Positions 7,770-17,078 of a stretch of 64,000 nt of DNA are shown one piece after another. Source of the DNA: Methylosinus sp. Sm6 (GTDB taxonomy: Bacteria > Pseudomonadota > Alphaproteobacteria > Rhizobiales > Beijerinckiaceae); NCBI RefSeq assembly GCF_019802345.1, contig NZ_JAINDZ010000010.1, positions 78,397-142,396 of the forward strand. The letters run 5' to 3'. Under the pieces are notes generated by a model, which did not search any database, was not told the origin of the DNA, and saw only the letters and a program-made list of their open reading frames with translations. A program made the translations under genes and the position numbers. Numbering within the stretch: position 1 is the stretch's first letter; every line of letters starts with the position of its first letter.

Positions 7770-9074
7770 TCACCCCGCCGGCTTCGCCTCGGCCGGCGTC
7801 ACCTTCAGCACGGTGATGCGATTGCGCATCTTGCGCATCACTTCGAAGCGGAAGCCGTGGAAGTTGAACACCTGGCCCGCTTCCGGAATGGCCGCCGCCT
7901 CGTGGATCACGAGGCCGGCGACGGTCGTCGCCTCCTCGTCGGGCAGGCTCCATTCCATCACGCGGTTGAGATCGCGCACCGGTACCGCGCCGTCGACCAG
8001 CACCGAGCCGTCGGTCTGCGGGCGCACGCCCTGCATCGCGAGATCGTGCTCGTCGCGAATGTCGCCGACGATCTCCTCCAAAATATCCTCGAGCGTCACG
8101 AGGCCCATCACCTCGCCATATTCGTCGACGACCAGCGCGAAATGCGTCTTGCGCTTCAAGAACGCCTGCAGCTGATCTTCCAGCGAGGTCGACTCCGGCA
8201 CGAACCAGGGCTCGAGCGCGATGTCGTCGATGTTCAGCCGGGAGAAATCGGCCTTCACCGCATCGAGCGCGCGCAAAAGATCCTTGGAATGAATGACGCC
8301 GATGAAATTATCCGGCCGGTCGCGCCAAAGGGGCATGCGCGTGAAGGGTGAGGCCAGCACCTCGCGCACGATCTCGTCGGGCGGCAGATCGGCGTCGATC
8401 GTGCGCATCTTGGTGCGATGGATCATCACATCGCCGACATGCAGAATCTGCAGATCGAGCACGCCGCCGAACATGTCGCGCCAATTGCGCTCGACCGTCC
8501 CCTCCTCGTGCAGAATGTCGACGGCGCTCTTCAATTCGTCATAGGGCGACAGCAGCGTGCGGCCATGGCCGATCTCGACGCCGAACAGCTTCAGCACCGC
8601 GCGCACGAAGGCCTCCACCGCGACCAGCAGCGGGCCGAACACGGCGACAAACACATTTATGACGCGCGCGACGCGCAGCGACAGGCGGTCGGGATGATTG
8701 ATCGCCACCGTCTTCGGCAGCACCTCGGCGAAGACGAGCAGCAGCACCGTCATGATGATGGTTGCGTAGATCGCGCCGCTCTCGCCGGTCAGATAGACGA
8801 GCACGCTGGTGGTGAAGGCCGAGCCGCCGATATTGACCAGCGTGCTGCCGAGCAGCAGCGCCGCGATCATGCGATTGCGCTGGCGCAGCAGCCGGTTCAC
8901 CAGACTGGCGCGCCTGTCGCCCTCCTTCTCCAGCGCGTGCATATGCGCATGGGAGGCGGCGGTCAGCGCCGTCTCCGAGGCCGAGAAGAAGGCCGACAGC
9001 AGCACGCAGAGCAGCACGATGGCCGAGGCGAGCCAGATGTCGATGTCGAGGCCGGTGTCGGCGCCGCCGTGCAT
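7770..9074 (-). CDS. CorC/HlyC-family membrane protein (DUF21, CBS pair, transporter-associated domain)
   Basis: A 434-residue inner-membrane protein. The N-terminal DUF21 domain (about residues 10-190) has four membrane segments with LSAFFSASETAL and FAEVLPKTVA. A CBS-domain pair follows (about 200-330), then a C-terminal CorC_HlyC domain (QVFNFHGFRFEV). Relatives are linked to magnesium or cobalt efflux and resistance; the hemolysin name is historical. The start lies 4 bases after the stop of the aroK-aroB fusion gene, so the two are probably cotranscribed. Confidence 0.85.
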   Translation of the reverse strand: MHGGADTGLDIDIWLASAIVLLCVLLSAFFSASETALTAASHAHMHALEKEGDRRASLVNRLLRQRNRMIAALLLGSTLVNIGGSAFTTSVLVYLTGESGAIYATIIMTVLLLVFAEVLPKTVAINHPDRLSLRVARVINVFVAVFGPLLVAVEAFVRAVLKLFGVEIGHGRTLLSPYDELKSAVDILHEEGTVERNWRDMFGGVLDLQILHVGDVMIHRTKMRTIDADLPPDEIVREVLASPFTRMPLWRDRPDNFIGVIHSKDLLRALDAVKADFSRLNIDDIALEPWFVPESTSLEDQLQAFLKRKTHFALVVDEYGEVMGLVTLEDILEEIVGDIRDEHDLAMQGVRPQTDGSVLVDGAVPVRDLNRVMEWSLPDEEATTVAGLVIHEAAAIPEAGQVFNFHGFRFEVMRKMRNRITVLKVTPAEAKPAG

Positions 9075-9078
9075 GGGG

Positions 9079-10875
9079 CTACTCGCGCGCCATCTCGTCT
9101 TTCAGGAAGCTGCGCGCGGCGTCCACATCGACGCCCTTGGCGACGAAGGAGCGGCCGATGCCGCGCAGCAGGACGAAGGTGAGCGCGCCCTTCTCGACCT
9201 TCTTGTCCTGGAACATCGCATCGAGCACCGAATCGGCGTCGGCGCGCCAGCCGGGAATGTCGCGAATGCGGGTCGGCAGGCCGACGCGCGTCAGATGACG
9301 CTCGACGCGCTCGGCCTCCTGCAGGCTGCACAAGCCGAGCCGCGCCGAGAAGCGCAGCGCGCAGACGAGGCCGATGGCGACGCCCTCGCCATGCACCAGA
9401 CGAGCGCTGTCGTAATGCACGAGACGCTCGAAGGCGTGGCCGAACGTATGTCCGAGATTGAGCAGCGCGCGGTCGCCCTGCTCGGTCTCGTCGCGCGCGA
9501 CGATCTTCGCCTTGGCGCGGCAGCTCACCGAAATCGCCTCGACGCGCGCGGCGCGATCGGCGAAGACGGCCGAGGCGTTGCTCTCCAGCCATTCGAAGAA
9601 GAAGAAATCGTCGATGAGGCCGTATTTGACGATCTCGGCATAGCCGGCGCGGAACTCGCGCAGCGGCAATGTGGCGAGCGCGTCGACATCGGCCAGCACC
9701 AGCGACGGCTGGTAGAAGGCGCCGACGAGATTCTTGCCTTGCGCCGTGTTGATGCCGGTCTTGCCGCCGACCGACGAATCGACCTGCGCCAGCAGCGTCG
9801 TCGGAATCTGCACGAAGCGCGATCCGCGGCGCACGCTCGCCGCGGCGAAGCCGGCGAGATCGCCGACGACGCCGCCGCCGAGCGCGACGACGACGTCGCG
9901 CCGCTCGATCCTCGCCTCGAGAATCTGCTCGCAGACGCTCTGGAACACGGGAAAGGATTTCGAGCCTTCGCCCGGCTCGACGACGATCACGCTCGAACGA
10001 ATTCCGCGCGCCTCGAGGCTGTGGCGCAGCACCGGCAGCTGCAGCCGCGCGACATTGGCGTCGGTGACGATGGCGCAGGCCGCGCCCGGCGCGACGCGGG
10101 CGATATGGTCGCCGGCCTGATCGAGCAGGCCGGCGCCGATGATGATGTCATAGGCGCGCTCGCCGAGGCCGACGGGGACAGTCTGCGGTTCGATGGCGCG
10201 CGGCGGCGGCCGCGAGGTCATGAAGCGGGCGAGATCCGCCGTCGCGGCCGCATTCTCCGGCTCTCCCTTCGCCCAGCCATAGAGAGCCGCCAAAGTCTCC
10301 TCCACCATCACCTCATGCGCGACATCGCGCGACAGCACGGCAATATCCGCCTGCCGATAGACCGGATAGCGCTCGTCCATCAGCCGGCGCAGCACCGCGG
10401 CGGGATCGCTGGTCTGCAGCAGCGGACGATCGCCCTTGCGGCGCACGCGGCGCAGCAGCACGTCATGGGCGGCGTCGAACCAGACGGAGACGCCCTGCTC
10501 CCTGATTCGCTCGCGCGTGCCCTCGTCCATGAAGGCGCCGCCGCCGGTCGCCAGAATGCAAGGCTCGCCGGCGAGCAGCCGCGCGATGACGCGCCGCTCG
10601 CAATTGCGGAAATGCGCTTCGCCATATTTCGCGAAAATATCGGGGATCGACATGCCCGCCGCGGCGGCGACGATCTCGGCGTCGGCGTCCTTGAACGGCA
10701 TGGCCAGCCGTTGCGCGAGGCGCTGGCCGATCGAGGTCTTGCCGGAGCCCATCATGCCGACGAGCACGATCGAGCGGCCGCCGAGCGCGGCGCGCAAAAT
10801 CGCGCCGCCGCGTCCGTCGCCCGGCCAGCCGACCCGCGCCGGCTCGGTTTCGCCTATTGCTTGCGCTTTGTTCAT
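9079..10875 (-). CDS. aroKB: Bifunctional shikimate kinase / 3-dehydroquinate synthase (AroK-AroB fusion)
   Basis: A 598-residue protein joining two steps of the shikimate pathway. Residues about 30-200 are shikimate kinase, with Walker A GMMGSGKTS (40-48), DADAEI, and the shikimate-binding FRNCERR and ATGGGA motifs. Residues about 225-598 are 3-dehydroquinate synthase, with GEGSKS, VVALGGGVVGDLAGFAA, TTLLAQVDSSVGGKTGIN, and the metal-site histidines in NLGHTFGHAFE and HGEG. The reading frame is continuous through the join. The two enzymes are usually separate adjacent genes; they are not consecutive steps. Both halves look intact. Confidence 0.93.
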   Translation of the reverse strand: MNKAQAIGETEPARVGWPGDGRGGAILRAALGGRSIVLVGMMGSGKTSIGQRLAQRLAMPFKDADAEIVAAAAGMSIPDIFAKYGEAHFRNCERRVIARLLAGEPCILATGGGAFMDEGTRERIREQGVSVWFDAAHDVLLRRVRRKGDRPLLQTSDPAAVLRRLMDERYPVYRQADIAVLSRDVAHEVMVEETLAALYGWAKGEPENAAATADLARFMTSRPPPRAIEPQTVPVGLGERAYDIIIGAGLLDQAGDHIARVAPGAACAIVTDANVARLQLPVLRHSLEARGIRSSVIVVEPGEGSKSFPVFQSVCEQILEARIERRDVVVALGGGVVGDLAGFAAASVRRGSRFVQIPTTLLAQVDSSVGGKTGINTAQGKNLVGAFYQPSLVLADVDALATLPLREFRAGYAEIVKYGLIDDFFFFEWLESNASAVFADRAARVEAISVSCRAKAKIVARDETEQGDRALLNLGHTFGHAFERLVHYDSARLVHGEGVAIGLVCALRFSARLGLCSLQEAERVERHLTRVGLPTRIRDIPGWRADADSVLDAMFQDKKVEKGALTFVLLRGIGRSFVAKGVDVDAARSFLKDEMARE

Positions 10876-10935
10876 GGCCCGGCAATCTACACTGCGTCCG
10901 CCGGAAATTCAGCACCGATTCATGGCTTGCGCCCT

Positions 10936-11673
10936 CTATTCGGGCAATAACGGCTCCAAAAAGCGGCGGATGAAGTCGAGCAGCCGCGGCTCGGCGAGGT
11001 CGGCGCGGCGGGCGGCCATGCGCACGCCGGCGAGCTCGGGCTTCTCCTGCGTTGCGATGAAGGCGCCGATCCGCCGCTCGAGCGCCGCCGCCGTCTCGGC
11101 GCAATGGGCGATGCGCAGGCAGGCGACGCGGGACCCCGCCCGCACGATGGTCCAGCGCGGCTCGAGCCGCACCTCCTCGGGCGCGACGCCGGTCTCCTCA
11201 TGCAGCTCGCGCAGGAGATTACTCTCGAGATCGACGAAGCCGTCGCGAATATCGCTCGGATCCGGCGTGCCGGCGGGAAAATAAATCGCGCCCGCGGCGG
11301 AATGGCCCGCCCCCATCTCGCCGAGCAGGAAGGCCCCGTCCGCCGAGCGCAGCGCCGGCATGGAGAAGCAATTGCGCACGCCCTCCCCCGGAAAGCCGAA
11401 GTCGCGCCAGGCCAGGAAGCGGGAAAAGCGCGTCGGAAAAAATTGGACGCGCAATGTCGTCGAGCCGTCGGCCTCGCGGGCGTTCTCGGCCTCGCGCGCC
11501 ATCAGAACCGGGCCGTCGTAGAGCGCGGGATTGGCGGCGAGGCGCGCGCGCCAATGCGCGTCGATCTCCTCCGACCGCAGGCGCTCGAAATCCCAATCAT
11601 GCGCGCAGACGACGCAGCGCAAGCGATCGACGGTCGAGAGCTCGATCGGCGGAGGCGGATTTCGCCCGCTCAC
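10936..11673 (-). CDS. Nudix-superfamily hydrolase
   Basis: A 245-residue protein whose centre holds the core of a Nudix box, RELHEETG, within SNLLRELHEETGV. The upstream part of the box (GX5EX7) is not matched well, so catalytic competence or metal binding may differ from the standard enzyme. Nudix proteins hydrolyse nucleoside diphosphates linked to other groups; the substrate here is unknown. It starts with GTG and overlaps the stop of the PhzF gene by 4 bases (GTGA), indicating coupled translation. Confidence 0.72.
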   Translation of the reverse strand: MSGRNPPPPIELSTVDRLRCVVCAHDWDFERLRSEEIDAHWRARLAANPALYDGPVLMAREAENAREADGSTTLRVQFFPTRFSRFLAWRDFGFPGEGVRNCFSMPALRSADGAFLLGEMGAGHSAAGAIYFPAGTPDPSDIRDGFVDLESNLLRELHEETGVAPEEVRLEPRWTIVRAGSRVACLRIAHCAETAAALERRIGAFIATQEKPELAGVRMAARRADLAEPRLLDFIRRFLEPLLPE

Positions 11674-12575
11674 AGATCGAGCTCCCCGCTCAGCACGCCG
11701 ATCGCCTGCCCGGCGACGGAGACCGCGACGAGCGCCCCCGATTCGACTCGCGAGCCGACGATGAGCCGCGACGGGCGCCCCATATCGATCCCCTGCTCGA
11801 TGACGAATTCATGCTCGCCGTCCTCCGGCTGCTCGAAGGCGTGGGCGACGCCGGCGAAGGCGGCGGCCGCCGCGCCGGTCGCCGGATCCTCGGCCACGCC
11901 GGCGCCGGGGGCGAACATGCGGGCGCAGACGGCGCTCGCCGCGTCGTCGGTTTCGCTCGTGTAGACATAGGCGCCGAGCGCCGAGCCCAGCGCGGCCGGA
12001 AGCGCCGCTGCGTCCGGCCGCGCGCGGCGGAGGGCGGCGCGAGAGGCGACCGGAACGAAGAGCAGCTCGACGCCCGCCGAGAAGACCGAAGGCGCGTGCC
12101 GGCGAAAGCCGATCTCCTGCGGCTCGAGCCCGAGCGCGCCGGCGATCAGCGCCGGCGCGGCCGCCGCCGCCCCCCGCTGCGGCAGTCGCGGGGCGAAAAG
12201 ACGCGCGAGCGAGACGCCGTCGGCGGAGCGGGCGACCTCGCAGCGAAGCACGCCGACCGGCTCCTCGAGCGCGATGACCAGTCCTTGGCGCGCCAGCATG
12301 TCCGGGGCCCGCCGCCAGGCGATCAGCGCCGCCGCGCCGATCGTCGGATGCCCCGCGAAAGGCAGCTCGACGGCGGGCGTGAAGATGCGCAGCCGCGCCG
12401 TGTTCACCGGGTCGCGCGGCTCCAAGACGAACACCGTCTCGCTCAAATTGAACTCGCGCGCGATTTTCTGCATCGTCGCGCCGTCGAGCGCGTCGGCGCC
12501 GAGCACGACCGCGAGCGGATTGCCGGCGAGGCGCCGATCGGTGAAAACGTCGAGCGTGTGGAAGCGCAGCTTCAT
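11670..12575 (-). CDS. PhzF-family isomerase/epimerase
   Basis: A 301-residue protein of the PhzF fold (two diaminopimelate-epimerase-like halves). It opens with FHTLDVFTDRRLAGNPLAVV, and the catalytic glutamate lies in FNLSETVFV. Other family motifs are ELPFAGHPTIGAA and EDPATGAAAA. PhzF itself isomerises a phenazine precursor, but no other phenazine genes are present, so the role here is unknown. The start at 12575 has a strong AAGGAG 9 bases upstream. It precedes and overlaps the Nudix gene. Confidence 0.85.
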   Translation of the reverse strand: MKLRFHTLDVFTDRRLAGNPLAVVLGADALDGATMQKIAREFNLSETVFVLEPRDPVNTARLRIFTPAVELPFAGHPTIGAAALIAWRRAPDMLARQGLVIALEEPVGVLRCEVARSADGVSLARLFAPRLPQRGAAAAAPALIAGALGLEPQEIGFRRHAPSVFSAGVELLFVPVASRAALRRARPDAAALPAALGSALGAYVYTSETDDAASAVCARMFAPGAGVAEDPATGAAAAAFAGVAHAFEQPEDGEHEFVIEQGIDMGRPSRLIVGSRVESGALVAVSVAGQAIGVLSGELDL

Positions 12576-12604
12576 CGCGCATGACTCCTTTGCGATATCT
12601 TCGA

Positions 12605-12662
12605 TTTCGAAGCTCTCACGCGAGCCTGAAGGCTCGCCTTCAAATTTGTCGACGCAAGCCAC
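12605..12662 (-). repeat. Dispersed repeat family B, copy 1
   Basis: On the minus strand it reads GTGGCTTGCGTCGAC, then a TTTGAAG block, then a hairpin GCGAGCC...GGCTCGC. The same blocks occur at 52462-52531 and 55612-55714. It lies just upstream of the PhzF gene. Confidence 0.6.
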
Positions 12663-12690
12663 TCGTGAGCTGCGTCACTCGAACTGAAGA

Positions 12691-12812
12691 GCCCCCCTCC
12701 CTGACCCTCCCTCGCTTCGCGGGAGAGGGGCGCGCCGACGTTTCGCGAACTTCATATGAAGCGCCGAATCTGCTCCCTCTCCCGCGAAGGGGGAAGCGGG
12801 GGAGGGGGCGCA
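12691..12812. repeat. Intergenic inverted repeat
   Basis: A palindromic intergenic element between the PhzF and NTF2-like genes. Its clearest arms are 15 bp (CTTCGCGGGAGAGGG at 12715-12729 and the complement at 12775-12789), flanked by further C-rich and G-rich arms. It looks like the REP-type elements common in this group of bacteria. Single copy in this window. Confidence 0.5.
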
Positions 12813-12854
12813 GGCACATTCGCGTTCCGTGAACAGCGCTCGTTCAGCACAAGC

Positions 12855-13319
12855 TCACGGCCAGCTCGATTCGTCCTGCATCGCCAATATCGCCATCGTA
12901 TCGCGAAACTCGATCATTTCCACGATGCGGCCATTCTCGAAACGGGCGAAATCCGCGAGATCGACGCAGCCGCGCCGGCCGGTGCCGCGATGGCGCCATT
13001 CGACCCGGCGCCGCATCGCCACGCGGCCGCCGTCGACGATGATGTCCTCGACCTCGTGATTCGACTGCTCGAACTCGATATTGATGGCGCGCACGATGCC
13101 GATCAGAGCCTCTATGCCGATATGCCGGCCGGCATAGGGAATGCGCGACTTGTCGCCGACGAACTCGCAGGCGACATCCGGCGAATAGAGGCCGCGCAAC
13201 AAGGCGAAATCGGCCGGCGTGTCGGGGCGCCAGCAGGCGAGCAGACGGGCGCGGCGGACGATCTCGGCGCGATCGAGGCCCGGCGGGCGAGCGGCAAATA
13301 AATCGTCGAAATCGCTCAT
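12855..13319 (-). CDS. NTF2-like (SnoaL-type) protein, paralogue 1
   Basis: A 154-residue protein with the cone-shaped alpha+beta NTF2/SnoaL fold pattern: N-terminal helices, then a sheet containing DVACEFVGDKS, RRRVEWRHRGTGRRG and FENGRIVEMIEFRDT. The last motif (F-x-NGRIVE-x-x-EF-x-D) is typical of SnoaL-like polyketide-cyclase/ketosteroid-isomerase relatives. Function unknown. It resembles the next gene (13605-14066) in length and in the RHRGTGR / RQRGTGR and NGRIVE / NGSIVE motifs, so the two are probably a duplicated pair. Confidence 0.75.
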   Translation of the reverse strand: MSDFDDLFAARPPGLDRAEIVRRARLLACWRPDTPADFALLRGLYSPDVACEFVGDKSRIPYAGRHIGIEALIGIVRAINIEFEQSNHEVEDIIVDGGRVAMRRRVEWRHRGTGRRGCVDLADFARFENGRIVEMIEFRDTMAILAMQDESSWP

Positions 13320-13436
13320 TCACGGCCTCTACGGACGCGTCGACGGGGCTTGCTGCACTCTGCCGCCGGGCGCCCTCGCCGCCCGCCGGCCAGCTCGGCC
13401 GTCGGGCCGAACGAACTCACTCACTTGTCGAGGCCA

Positions 13437-13620
13437 GGGCGATCGGGTGAAGGATAAAATCCCCAATCCTCGTCCCGAGGAGCCGCCGCAGGCGGCGTCT
13501 CGAAGGATGGCCGCGGGGCGACGTCAAAGGCTTCTCCCCGTTGCCGTCCTTCGAGACGCCCGCTTCGCGGGCTCCTCAGGACGAGGGGTTAGGGATATAG
13601 ACCTTCACACGATTCCCCTG
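13437..13620. repeat. Dispersed long palindromic repeat family A, copy 1
   Basis: About 184 bases beginning GGGCGATCGGGTGAAGGATA, followed by CCTCGTCCCGAGGAGCCGCCG and, further on, the inverted blocks CGTCCTTCGAGACGCCCGC and GGGCTCCTCAGGACGAGG. It matches the elements at 31917-32090 and 48508-48690. Its right end overlaps the last codons and stop of the gene at 13605-14066. Confidence 0.75.
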
Positions 13621-14066
13621 TTGTCGAGGCGCGCCTCGCTCGCTGTCGCCCCCCAGCCATGATAATCGAGATATTCGAATACCTCGACGATCGATCCGTT
13701 TCGCCAGCGCAAGAAATGCGCCATGTCGAGCGTGGCGACCCGGCCCGTCCCGCGCTGGCGCCAGGAATTGCGCCAGCGCACCGCCCCCCGCTCGCCTTGC
13801 GCCAGAATGTCGAGCACCTCGAAGCCGAGCGGCTCGTATTCGACGTCGGTGAGACGGATATTCTCGCGGAACTCCTCGACGCCGTGCAGCTCGCCGGGAA
13901 GGAATAGCCCTTCTTTTGTGCAACGGTAATGAACGACGACGTCCGGCGCGAAATATTGCATCATCGCGTCGATCGCCCCCGCCATGCGGAGCTGCGTGAT
14001 CGCGAAGATGTCGCGCTTCAGCGCGCGGCCACGCCCTTCGTCCCTGTCGTCGGCCTCAGGCTGCAA
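13605..14066 (-). CDS. NTF2-like (SnoaL-type) protein, paralogue 2
   Basis: A 153-residue NTF2/SnoaL-like protein with the blocks DVVVHYRCTKEG, GAVRWRNSWRQRGTGRVATLDMAHF and WRNGSIVEVFEYLDYHG. Such proteins bind small hydrophobic ligands or act as isomerases or cyclases; no substrate can be named. The start codon is TTG with GGGAGAG about 6 bases upstream. Its final residues (about 5) and stop fall inside the right end of repeat A copy 1, so the repeat has supplied or replaced the gene end. Related to the preceding gene at 12855-13319. Confidence 0.75.
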   Translation of the reverse strand: MQPEADDRDEGRGRALKRDIFAITQLRMAGAIDAMMQYFAPDVVVHYRCTKEGLFLPGELHGVEEFRENIRLTDVEYEPLGFEVLDILAQGERGAVRWRNSWRQRGTGRVATLDMAHFLRWRNGSIVEVFEYLDYHGWGATASEARLDNRGIV

Positions 14067-14156
14067 TCGCTCTCTCCCGCCACACGCGAGAGCCAGCCGG
14101 CCCTCGCGTCTGGCGCGCGGTTCGAGCGCGCGATGTCGGTCCGCCTCCGGCGGCGC

Positions 14157-15266
<1,110 letters not shown>

Positions 15267-15319
15267 CTACGCGGCGAAACGCGGAAGGTCAAAGGGCGTG
15301 ACCGCAGGGCGGCGGCTTC

Positions 15320-16204
15320 TCATTGCGATCGAGCCGCCGCGCGGCCGGCGAGAAACGCCGCCGCCTCGGCGAGCGAGCGGCGCGCCTCCGGCATGAAGGC
15401 GGCGCCCAGCTGCCAGCCATGCGGCACGACCGGCCAGACCTTCAGCTCGACCTCGACGCCCGCCGCCGCGGCGCGTTCGGCGAGGCGGCGGGAATCATCG
15501 AGCAGCAGCTCGTCGGCGCCGACATGCAGCAGCAGCGGCGGCAATCCGCCGAGCTCCGCGTGGAGCGGCGAGGCGAACGGATCGCGCGCGCTCGCGCGGC
15601 CGAGATATTGGCGGGCGGCGAGCTTCAGGGCGCGGCGGGTGAAGATCGGGTCCGCGCCTTCATTGTCGCGCGCCGAGGCGCCGGCGGCGGCGAGATCGGT
15701 CCAGGGCGAGAACAGAGCGAGCGCGCGCGGCAAAGGCGCGCCGCGCGCGCGCAGGCGCAGCGCCAGCGCCAGCGCAAGGCCGCCGCCGGCCGAATCGCCG
15801 GCGAGCACGATGCGCTCGGCGTCTTGCGCGATCGCGTCATAGGCCGCGGCGACATCGTCGAGGGCGGCCGGAAACACATGAGCGGGGGCGAGCCGATAGG
15901 CCGGCGCGAAGACGTCGAAGCCAGCGCGGGCGAAGGCGCCGGCGATCGGCCGACCGCCGCGCGGCGATCCGGCGAAAAATGCGCCGCCATGCAGATAGAG
16001 GAGCGTCGCCACGGGCGCGGGGCGGCCGGATCGCGTCCATTCGCCGGCGAGCCGCGGGTCCGCCTCCCGTCGCGCCCCATCCGGCCAGGGCCAGCGCATA
16101 TCGAGCGCCCGCGCCGCCGCCTCGAGGCCGCGCTCGCCGGAAAGCAGCGGACGCAGGCGCCGGCGCAGATAAGCGCATGCGAGACGCGCGGCGAGGCTCG
16201 CCAT
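15320..16204 (-). CDS. Alpha/beta hydrolase, hormone-sensitive-lipase-like esterase
   Basis: A 294-residue hydrolase. It has the oxyanion motif HGGAFFAG, the nucleophile GDSAGG, and acid and histidine residues in HVGADELLLDD and VVPHGW, forming the Ser-Asp-His triad. The family cleaves short-chain acyl esters in the cytoplasm; the substrate is unknown. It lies 10 bases downstream of the Sel1 gene's stop on the same strand and may be the last gene of that operon. Confidence 0.88.
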   Translation of the reverse strand: MASLAARLACAYLRRRLRPLLSGERGLEAAARALDMRWPWPDGARREADPRLAGEWTRSGRPAPVATLLYLHGGAFFAGSPRGGRPIAGAFARAGFDVFAPAYRLAPAHVFPAALDDVAAAYDAIAQDAERIVLAGDSAGGGLALALALRLRARGAPLPRALALFSPWTDLAAAGASARDNEGADPIFTRRALKLAARQYLGRASARDPFASPLHAELGGLPPLLLHVGADELLLDDSRRLAERAAAAGVEVELKVWPVVPHGWQLGAAFMPEARRSLAEAAAFLAGRAAARSQ

Positions 16205-16214
16205 GTCCGGCGGC

Positions 16215-17078
16215 CTATTTCACCGCGGAGGCCGAGAGCAGCGCGTCGAGCTTGTCGTCGACGAGCCCCGCCGCCCGGGCGCGATTGTTCCAGCGCGCCG
16301 CCTCGGCGAGATTCTTGTCGACGCCGAGGCCCTCGGCGAGCAGGCGGGCGAGGCGGTTTTCGGCGACGGCGTTGCCGGCCTCGGCGGCGCGGCGCAGAAG
16401 AGCCACCGCGCCGGCGCGGTCGCGGGCGACGCCGGCGCCGTTGAACTCCAGAATGGCGAGCTCGACCATCGCCGCCGAATGGCCGCCGGCGACGGCGCGG
16501 CGCAGCCATTGCGCCGCCTCCTTCGCATCCTGGCCGACGCCGCGGCCGCTCTTGAACAGCAGGCCGAGCGCATAAGCGGCGTCGGCGTCGTCGAGCGCGG
16601 CGGCGCGGCGGAAGAAGCCGATGGCGCGGGCGAAGTCGGGCGCGCCGCCGTCGTTCTCCAGCGCCAGCTCGCCGAGCAGGTTGAGCGCCGCCGGATGATT
16701 CTGCGCGGCGGCCCTCTCGAGATAAAAGCGGGCGCGGGGGCGGTCCTTGGGCGTGTCGCGCCCGGTCAGCGTCGCCGCGCCGAACAGATAGGCCGCGTCC
16801 TTGCCGCCGAAATCGGCCGCGCGGCGGAACCAGCGCATCGCCTCGGCCGGATCGCGCGCGACGCCGGCGCCGTCGAGATGGAGCCGGCCGATCAAAGTGA
16901 GCGCGGCGATGTCCTTGGGATCGGCGGCGAGGCGCTTGTTCGCCTCGCCCATGGCGGCGATATAGTCGCCGCGCTGATAGGCCCCGAAGGCGAGATCGGG
17001 CGCTGGCGGCGCCCCCTCCCCGCGAGCGGCGGCCGCGGCGAGAACAATACTCAGCGAGACCGCGCGCGCGAGTCTCAT
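16215..17078 (-). CDS. Secreted Sel1-repeat protein
   Basis: A 287-residue protein with a signal peptide (MRLARAVSLSIVLAAAAARGEG) and about six Sel1-like repeats (pattern A-x-x-x-LG-x-L-x-x-x-G-x-GV-x-x-D-x-x-x-A-x-x-W-x-x-x-A). Sel1 repeats form helical solenoids that mediate protein contacts. A role in the periplasm is likely, but no partner is evident. Its ATG overlaps the stop of the ThiE-like gene upstream (ATGA). Confidence 0.85.
   Translation of the reverse strand: MRLARAVSLSIVLAAAAARGEGAPPAPDLAFGAYQRGDYIAAMGEANKRLAADPKDIAALTLIGRLHLDGAGVARDPAEAMRWFRRAADFGGKDAAYLFGAATLTGRDTPKDRPRARFYLERAAAQNHPAALNLLGELALENDGGAPDFARAIGFFRRAAALDDADAAYALGLLFKSGRGVGQDAKEAAQWLRRAVAGGHSAAMVELAILEFNGAGVARDRAGAVALLRRAAEAGNAVAENRLARLLAEGLGVDKNLAEAARWNNRARAAGLVDDKLDALLSASAVK

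Noticed and set aside
8809..10950. A 713-codon plus-strand open frame opposite the CorC-like gene and aroKB
   Set aside because: Composition is that of an antisense shadow (rich in Arg, Ala, Asp, His) and the minus strand encodes recognisable enzymes throughout.
13437..13620. A CRISPR-like array or transposon
   Set aside because: The repeats are single, about 180 bp long and dispersed, without regular spacers, cas genes or transposase.
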